Source of the DNA: Sequoia sempervirens
Lineage: Eukaryota > Streptophyta > Pinopsida > Cupressales > Cupressaceae
DNA length: 64,000 nt
Direction of reading: 5' to 3'
NCBI GenBank assembly: GCA_007258455.2
Contig: VDFB02187802.1
Location: 62,001 to 126,000 of the forward strand
This document shows, piece by piece, positions 56,560 to 64,000 of this stretch. Position 1 is the first letter of the stretch; every line of letters begins with the position of its first letter. The notes under the pieces are model-generated. The model was given only the letters and a program-made list of their open reading frames with translations, was not told where the DNA came from and searched no databases. Made by a program: the position numbers and the translations under genes.

Positions 56560-57650
56560 AGGAAGCCTTAACTACTTTAACAAAAGTACATAATGGCATA
56601 TGTGGGTCCCATTCTAGTGGCATGGCATTAGCCAAGAAACTGTTGAGGATGGGGTACTATTGGCCAACCATGGAAAAATAAGTTCATCAGTATGTGCGAA
56701 AATGCATCTAGTGTCAATAGCATGGAGATTTGATTCATGCTCCAGCTCAAGAATTGTAGCCAATGATTACACCATGGCCTTTTTCACAATGGGTATTTGA
56801 CCTCATAGAAAAAATCACTCCAACCTCATCCAACTGCCATAAGTTTATCATAACTGCCACTGAGTACTTTACTAAGTGGGTTGAAGCCATTTCTATGACC
56901 TACATATTAGTGAAGCAGATAGCCAAGTTTATCCTAAATTACCTTATTTTCCATTATGGTGTTCCACAAACCCTCATCTCAAACAACGAAACACCATTCA
57001 AAACTTAGGATGTGAAAGAGTTGTGCCAAAAATTCAATATCCAACACCAATTCTCTACCTCGTACTATCCCCAAGGAAATGGCCAAGTAGAAGTAACAAA
57101 CAAAACTATCCTAAAAATCCTAAAGAAAATAATTAATGAAGCTAATTGTGACTGGCATTAGTAGCTAAATCCTGATCTTTGGGATTATCAAACCAGTATC
57201 TGCACACCTATAGGTGCAACCCCTTTCTCCCTGGTCTATGGATCAGAAGCCATCTTGCCTATTAAGGTTGAGCTCCCATCATTGCGAGTGTCACTGCAAA
57301 ATCTGATAACTAAGGAAGAATATAGAGTGTCTTGACTAAATGAGCTAGAATTCCTAGATGAACATCATCTTGACGCCCTTAATCACTTGCAAGTGTATCA
57401 AAACTGACTTAAATGGAGATATAACAAGAGAATCAAATGTCGATCATTCTAAGTAGGCAATCTTTTCTTAAAGAAAAATCAGAAGAATCTTCTAGATCAA
57501 GATAGAAAAGGAAAGTTTGATCCTAACTGGTTGGGTCCCTTTTTCATCACAGCAAGCTACGGATCAAGAGCATACCAACTATCAACCCCTGAAGGTGAAC
57601 CCTTGCAGGAGCCAACTAACAGCTTGCATCTCAAAAAAAATTATGCCTAA
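56560..57650 (+). pseudogene. G2 integrase
   Basis: The HHCC zinc region is at about 56,585-56,720 (VHNGICGSHSSGMALAKKLL, MGYYWP, CI then stop then CQ). In the catalytic core, Asp in VFDLIE (56,799-56,801) is kept. The second position reads SNNE instead of SDNG (Asn at 56,982-56,984). Glu in GQVEVTNK (57,090-57,092) is kept with the 35-residue spacing. C-terminal traces (PFSLVYGSEAILP near 57,225, FDPNWLGPFFI near 57,517) end with the GPY/F-like module at about 57,550 and a Lys-rich tail to 57,650. The missing Asp and several stops show that it is inactive. Confidence 0.85.
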
Positions 57651-59716
57651 TCTTGAAGGGTGTAAATCGGAAAATACAAAAAAATCAAAAAATGATCAAA
57701 ATCCAAAAAAAATGAGAAAAAGGATTGAAAAAAGTAAAGAAAAAAATCATCCTCTAGTGAAAACCACTTCGGTGGTACTTTTGGCAAGTACCTTGGTGAA
57801 AACTTATCAAATAGGCACCTTGTGTAAATAAAGCATCTCCATCTATTCTTTGGCTCTTTTGCCCCTATCATTCTTTGTATCACCATTCATCCCTCATCCG
57901 TGTCCTTATCATGGCTTGTCCCTATGAGGTATCATGAACCCTTTAGCACTATTTGGCATATTCCCAAGGTTAGTTTGTCCTACCTTTATTGAAGTAGGCT
58001 AACATGTCATACTGGGGGAATTTCCTTATGCGTCACAATCGGGTTCTTGTATACCTTGAGGTCTTTGGACATCTTATTAGAAAATCCAAAAAACATTCAT
58101 AAAATCTTAACTAGAAAATCCAAAAACATTTGCAAAATCTTGTATAGCTAAAATCTAAAAACATTCATAAAATTGTAAAGGAAAAATCCAAAACATCCAA
58201 AAAAATCAAAATCCCTAAAAAGGTTGAACGTCGAAAATCCAAAAAACAATGTCCTCTTATTGAACTAAGTCATCTTTGAGCTTGAACGTAGGCAAGGCCA
58301 TCATTTATGTGCCCTTGAGACACCCTAGGTTAGTCCTTTAGGAGTCCATCATAATAAACTACCGTCTTTCACTGTTCATTTCTTCATCTTGTAAATGGGT
58401 TGAGTCAGTCGAACTACGTGGTATTTACGTGTATGACATAGGCAAGGCTAATCTTTTATTAGCCCTTGAGGCCCCTAGGATAGGTCTTTAGGTTAGGTTC
58501 TTGGTCAAAACTCGAAAACTCTCGTGAAAATCCAAAACATCCAAATATTCAAAAACACAAAAACATTTGAAAAACCAGAAAACACAAAAACATTTGAAAA
58601 AAATAGAAAACATAAAAACATTGGAAAATGGAAAACACAAAAACAATAGAAAACATTCAAAGACCTAAAAAGCCTTAAAACATTTAGAAAACACTAAACA
58701 ATCTCAGAAAATTGAAAATCCTAAACATCCACATAAAATATTCAAAAAGAACAAAAAAATAGCCTCAAAACATTTCAAAATACCAAAAACATTGAAATAT
58801 TCCAGAAAATCCAAAACCCATCCATCCCATCTCGCTTTCACCTGCAATAAACTTTCATCCATAATAAATTGATTGTCACCTTCAACCTTTGGTGAAACAA
58901 ATAGAAAGCAAGTATAGCAAGTCATAAAGTGTGAAGCTAATTGTCAAAATCTAAAGTCTAAATCATAGGTAAATACATCAGTGAAGTTTATAGCAACAAC
59001 TCATCTTAGCATCATCATTCCAACATCAAACAACTCTCTGATCAACATGTCATAGGATGTATCCTTTCTGCGATGGACATCAACATCAGATATCACCATA
59101 GCTAAACTTAAACAAGGAAGGAGCTATAAATAACGCTGACTATTTGTCTTTGATCTTTTCTTATGATTTATCTTAAGGACCCATTCCAAGGACCTCTCGA
59201 TGATATCTAACAAAATGATTTAGAGAGAAAGGAATTGGGCATCGATCATTATCTTTCATTTGTTGTGCTTGTGGATACTCTTGTAAAATAATCTTGGCGA
59301 ATACTTGCTTAGTTGTGTGTAAGAAGGTCGTGTAGGGTATGTTGTTGACTATCGTGTATGCTTTGGTCCAATATATTCTAAGCTTCTAACTTGCATTCCA
59401 ACAATGTTTCCATATGTCAAGGTGTGAACAAGAACTATCCTATTTTCTTGTCAAGTCAAAGTCCATTACACTAGATACAAAGTTGTCCTGGTTATCAATA
59501 CCTTGATGCATCGTATCTATGTGTTATATCATGGCAGTCAACAAAAACATCATCAATGCATCCACAAACCATCAACATACATGCATCTCATAGTCATAGC
59601 ATCCATCTCATAATAATTTCACATCATACATTCTACATTATCATTTGAGTTATGATGAATAATATAGATTTGTTATTCTAAGCATCTTAAATCGCCGCAT
59701 ATCATAAACATTTCAC
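57651..59716 (+). other. G2 3' noncoding region, with A-rich repeats
   Basis: After pol the DNA is noncoding. Between 58,060 and 58,820 an A-rich tandem-like repeat based on AAAATCCAAAAACATT(C/T) recurs dozens of times with interruptions. A purine tract CTGGGGGAA at about 58,012-58,020 could be a polypurine tract, but no 3' LTR copy of 38,000-39,553 was found after it. A TATAAATAA at about 59,123 hints at LTR-like sequence. The region ends at the CACTA-like terminus. Confidence 0.5.
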
Positions 59717-60180
59717 TAGTAGAATTTTGCAAATAAATGACTACGTGACTAAAAATTTTAGTCACATGACTAAAAATTTTAGTCACATGACTAACACTAA
59801 TATTATTTGGAAAATAAATGACTAATTTGGTCATTTATAAGTGACTAATCATCAGGGAAAATCACAACTAAATGACTAAATATATGACTAAATAAATGAC
59901 TATTACTCCTCTATTCTTTTTTCTTTCAAATTTGATCATAATCCATAGAGCTTAAGCCCCCCTCATGGGACCCCTACCTAAGCAGGCCATTTGGACACCT
60001 ACGTTGTTTGGTGCACCAAAAATACCTATTGCATGGAAGGCATTGCCTCTCGGTGCAATCTTAAGGCCTTCACATATTTTATAAAAAAAATTAACATTTA
60101 CAATCTTTAACTTTTATTACTTATTATGTTAGGGAGCCCTAACTTCAGCACATACTCTCTAACATATTAACATACATAAT
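59717..60180 (+). mobile_element. CACTA-like terminus, beginning CACTAGTAG
   Basis: It begins CACTAGTAGAATTTTGCA, then ATGACTA/TAGTCA motifs repeated in both orientations to about 59,905. It ends with GTTAGGGAGCCCTAAC and an AT-rich stretch related, as reverse complement, to 29,488-29,560. The outer about 210 bp and inner about 60 bp match the left copy. The middle differs and is about 130 bp longer here. The rest of this element would extend to the right. Its other end was not found, and no transposase frame is visible. Confidence 0.65.
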
Positions 60181-60639
60181 TTAAATGAACACATATATAA
60201 ATAAAAAATAAATTGCCTAGGTATATATTACTACCATTGCCACTTAGCATTGGCTAGGAGTGCATTAAATTTGAAGCTTCTATGAATGAATTTGAAACAC
60301 ATTACATTTGTTATTTTAGAAGAGTTGCTTCTTGAAAATTCCAATTCATTTACCATTGCTTCAAACCATTTTCCACATATAAAGATATAGAATTGTATTA
60401 TTCAACTACATATGCTATTAATACCACTCGTTTCATTTACATATACTAAATTGAAACTATTAAATTATACCATGGACGAAAATCTAAAAATTATGACATT
60501 CCATAAATATTTTTAAAAAAATATTATTCATAGAAATTAACTAATAAAATTATGTCCATATCAATGCAAGACGATTAATTGAATCTTGATAATGGTGTGT
60601 CCTAAACTATCGTCCAAAGAAGGAAGAGAGGTCTTCCTA
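60181..60639. other. AT-rich DNA, nothing recognised
   Basis: No frame, repeat boundary or RNA gene supported. Confidence 0.4.
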
Positions 60640-60890
60640 ATATATATATGTTTCTAATAGACACATTTTTGGTGTGCAAATTGCTAGGTAAAGGCCTAGT
60701 GTGGTGTATGCAATTAATCCTTTGGTTATTTTTGGGTTTGTTATTGTTGTAAGGTGGTTGTAGTGGAGTAACTTGGTTGTAGTTGTAATTTTGTTTGGCT
60801 TTTGTTTCAAGTTGATGTTTGTTGTAAAGGATTTTAGGACCCCTTCGAACCTATTTTATCCATATAATTAAAAATAGTTTTTTTCATATA
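60640..60890 (+). mobile_element. LINE 3' tail of the LINE-A type
   Basis: G/T-rich sequence with repeated GTTGT words ends in TTTTAGGACCCCTTCGAACC and an ATTAAAAA tail (60,826-60,875), closely matching the 3' end of LINE-A at 29,395-29,440. Only the 3' untranslated end appears preserved, as expected for a severely 5'-truncated LINE copy. No target duplication was identified. Confidence 0.6.
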
Positions 60891-63800
60891 TATATTTTAC
60901 TATTAAAAAGGGCTATGATTTACCACCACAATAGTCGTGACCACTATGGTGATTGTGTTGCCACAACCCCACACACTAGTGACCATAATGGCTATGTAGC
61001 CACAATTGTACATGAGACTTTTAATCTTAAGTCATTTTAACACATTTTATTTTATAATTTATAAAAATATATGTATTTAATATTTATTATGTTAACCATA
61101 TAATATATTTATAATTTTATATATGTTTTAATATTTTCAATTGTATAATTATTTTGTATATTCTTAAATATATAATTTTAAATTTTTATCATATGTAAAT
61201 TTATTTTATTTGTTCTTTTATAAAATTAGAATATCATGAGAATGAAAATGAAAGCCATTTTTTCGGATGTTTTTCACAATTTTTTGCTACTTTCCCCACC
61301 ACTATTGGTTTCTCACTCCTCCAGACTTCCTCATAGGTATTGACCTTTCACTTCTCCAATTTGGCAAGCTGCAACCTAAAAATAAGGTTTTGACGAGGGT
61401 TTTAGAGTATGTATCATCAGCATCTTCAACACCCCGACACAATTTGTGTAGAATTTTTAGGTAAGTCGCTTGCCATGGTTTCAGTGAATTTTATTTTTTG
61501 GATTCTTTAGGTGTTTTTTGTGAGTGTTTTTTTACCAAATGACCTGAAGCACTACTTGATTTTCCTAAAAATTCTTTAGCACATCATTTTCTGTAAAGCC
61601 AACACAAAGAGACTAAAAAAATAGGAACAAGGAAGAATAATGCCCATAAATAGCTTTAGGAGGCAGGGTATGAGCACGGGAAAGAGTCTTGTTATTTTTC
61701 ATGGCTTAACAGGGAAGGAACCACCTATCACATGGACTAAAGAGTGATTTCTATGTATGGGAACATGGTGGCAGTTCTCTAAGTGAGTGATAAAGAGGGT
61801 CAAACAAAGATCTGTTTGATGTAACAAGCCAAGGACATGTTAATGAGAGATGGAGGCATATGCCTCACGTAATAGAATGACTTCTAAACCCTCCCAGGTC
61901 AACGGGTCATGGCCTATATTTAATTTTAAGCAATCTATCCCATTATTGGTTGGGCAATCTTCTACCTTGTTCCCTTCACATTAGTAGTGCTTGCATTTGA
62001 TATCATGACACCAAATTCCCCATACAAAGCTTTTGCTTCATGAAGTATACTTTCAGAGATCAGTAAATGTTGTTACAAGTAGTCACTTCATTGGGAGAAA
62101 CCATACATATTTGTTGCAAGATGGTTATTTTCTCTGGATTCAAAACTGTATTAAAAATAAACATTGAAAATCAACAATATCCAACAATCTCCCCCTTATT
62201 TATACTAGCTGATCCTTTTTACCCCGTCTTAGGGTTTAGTCTTGTAGTGTTGTGTGCCATATATGCTTAGATCTCAATAAATCTTTTCCGGTAGAGGAGA
62301 GAACAATCTCTTCTAATGTGCAAAGGTTTTAGACTCTGTTTGATACCTCTACATCCAAATCCCATCTTTTCTTTTCTTGATTTTTCATGCAAAGCATCTG
62401 CTATAGTTGAAATTGTATCCTCATTTAGATATCCGGTATTCTTGTGACAGGATTTATTTAAGCTAATGATTAATCACGTGCTAGACTTTCTTCTTTGTTA
62501 CAATTTAATTATAATCTAAATATAGGAAAATATTCTTCCAAGTGGGCAAGTACTCATTGATGTAAAGCCTTGCCATACTCAATACCTATTCTTATTTACT
62601 CAGTGTGATTCCTTTCAAGCTGTCAGAATTCTATTTTGTTGCTAACCTAGGAGTCTTGTAAGTATGGTTTTTACATCCAACACATGACAATGCTACTAAA
62701 GCCTATTGTATGCTCTATTTGTTGCATTGTGACTAGAATTCAAATGGATTGGCCCCTCCCTAGACTAACATTAGGCTTAGTTGTAGTACAGGTTAGGCCT
62801 TTTGGGTAAGCTAACCTCGAGGATAGGTGAAGATTGGAACATCCCTTAATATTTGTTCTTTAAGATGCTATGTTGATACACATGCAATATCGTAAGCTTA
62901 AAAATGTTTTGTGGAGTTAGTTCAAGGAATCAAGATACATTCAGATGAAATTTTTCTATCAAGCATGCTTACATTAGAAGGGTACTAGGATGGTTGAACC
63001 CCTGAAATTATTGTTGATTTGAAACACAGCCCATGCGCTTCCATTAAGCATGTGTTCGATAAGTTATTAAGTTAGGAAGTATTTTATGTGTTTGATATAA
63101 TGGGATCAAGTTGGTGGCTACAAAGGGAGTTGGCCCTTTGTATATTCATCAGTTTCAGTGATCTACCACAATACATGTTGTGTCTAGAATCTATATGTGT
63201 GTGGTTTACTTGTTCTAGTGGATAATTTATTTTGGAATTGTGTTTACTATCAGGAGTATAGATGATGAATTTTTGTTGTCATTTGCGGTGAGAGATCATT
63301 TACAACTCAACTATCTGTTGAGATTAATTATGTCTTATTAATAATTAATAATTAAAATTAGATGGCAACATTACTTATTCTGTACCTTTTGCATGCTTTT
63401 CTGAGCTATTTGTTGAATTCCATCTCCCTTTTCTATTTTGAAAAATGAGTTCAATTTCATTTGGAATAGTGCATATCCGTGATGAATATATTAACTTCAT
63501 TTATATATTGGTCAGCCCTATCCTCTTTTTTATTTTATTTTTTTCATAATAGGAATGATTTAAATATATCCAGAAATTGTGGAAACTACAGTCTGGGATC
63601 TTTTCACTATTATTATCTTTCACCAGCTATACAAAAGGGATTTTTTTTCCTGAGTTTGTTGGTGGGACTCAACCTTCGCTTTATGGGGAAAGTTGATTGT
63701 AATAGATGTAACAGCATGCAATTATGTAGATACACCCTTGCAAGCTCTAATGTACAATCATTTATAGCGACTAATTATTCATCATTTTAAATACTAAAAG

Positions 63801-64000
63801 TCCTTTTCCTGTATCACATTTGTATTTTTTTCACCTAGCAAGATTTACTACCATTTGAGCCGATTGTCTTTCTCACCAAACTGGACAACAAACAAGAAGA
63901 GTGGAACAAATGATGTATTGTAAAACTCAGCTTTTTCTGTTCAAAATTTGGAAAATGATCAGTTGGAGGGTAACCCAAAATCTCTCTCTAACGTGGACAG
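60891..64000. other. Unclassified AT-rich DNA to window end
   Basis: Very AT-rich at 61,030-61,230. A 65-codon frame (61,267-61,464) runs into AGGTAAGT at about 61,459, a good splice-donor match, but the peptide is unlike anything I know. Frames at 62,067-62,270 and 63,479-63,790 also lack recognisable motifs. ATTAATAATTAATAATTA occurs at about 63,339-63,356. Confidence 0.35.

Larger units (their letters stand above)
38000..59716 (+). mobile_element. G2: large Tat-lineage Ty3/gypsy element with nested insertion
   Basis: Order: LTR end, tRNA-Asn-type primer-binding site (39,557), 3-kb leader with repeats, gag (42,699-43,932 and 50,746-52,560), protease, RT, RNase H, archaeal-type RNase H, integrase (to about 57,650), A-rich 3' region. 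The aRNH between RNase H and integrase is the usual Tat order. It is cut on the right by a CACTA-like end at 59,717, and no 3' LTR was recognised. Excluding the 6.8-kb insertion the preserved part is about 14.9 kb, in line with large Ogre/Tat-type elements. Numerous stops and lost catalytic residues make it older and more decayed than G1. Confidence 0.75.

Noticed and set aside
61267..61464. Possible first exon ending at AGGTAAGT
   Set aside because: The donor match is good, but no acceptor, following exon or recognisable protein was found.
1..64000. CRISPR arrays, rRNA or tRNA genes
   Set aside because: No repeat-spacer pattern, rRNA signature or complete tRNA cloverleaf was seen.

Overview
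The window is nuclear DNA of a seed plant with a large, repeat-rich genome. The evidence is plant-type Ty3/gypsy elements carrying a second RNase H (the Tat lineage), plant-type LINEs with an RNase H domain, a CACTA-type terminus, and an intron-bearing fragment of plant ribosomal protein eS7. The old, layered, decayed elements and one family of uncharacterised ORFs are reminiscent of conifers, but that is inference only. I found no intact host gene. Nearly every reading frame is interrupted, so almost all coding features are listed as pseudogenes.

Layout. 1-9,500: AT-rich DNA with a decayed LINE endonuclease piece (700-1,450) and, on the minus strand, three exon-like blocks of eS7 (5,101-5,687). 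9,500-29,455: a LINE (LINE-A) flanked by a 17-bp target-site duplication (TSD). It is split inside ORF1 by a 10.5-kb Tat-type gypsy element (G1, 10,068-20,525) with its own 5-bp duplication GGTCT. Removing G1 and one duplication rejoins LINE ORF1 in frame. Between ORF2 and its 3' tail, LINE-A also holds a further transposon-like gene, itself interrupted by a 1.2-kb insert. 29,488-29,819: a CACTA-like terminus, with an inverted relative at 59,717-60,180. 29,820-31,551: 3' part of a second LINE (LINE-B). 31,982-33,070: minus-strand ORF remnants. 33,071-38,000: unclassified.

38,000-59,716: a second, larger Tat-like gypsy element (G2). It has an LTR-like promoter, a primer-binding site matching tRNA-Asn, a long leader with repeats, gag, protease, RT, RNase H, archaeal-type RNase H, integrase and an A-rich 3' region. 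Its gag is interrupted by a 6.8-kb insertion (43,933-50,740) with TSD ATTCT and TG...CA ends. Its excision restores the gag frame exactly. That insertion carries a minus-strand coiled-coil gene and hairpin repeats, but no RT and no LTR pair that I can see. 59,717-64,000: the CACTA-like end, a LINE 3' tail, and AT-rich DNA without recognisable genes.

The nesting gives a relative order. The CACTA-like DNA or LINE-B is oldest, then LINE-A, then G1. Independently, G2 came before the 6.8-kb insertion. The most unusual points are the two Tat elements with different positions of the archaeal-type RNase H, the RT-less 6.8-kb element, and the extra gene inside the LINE boundaries.
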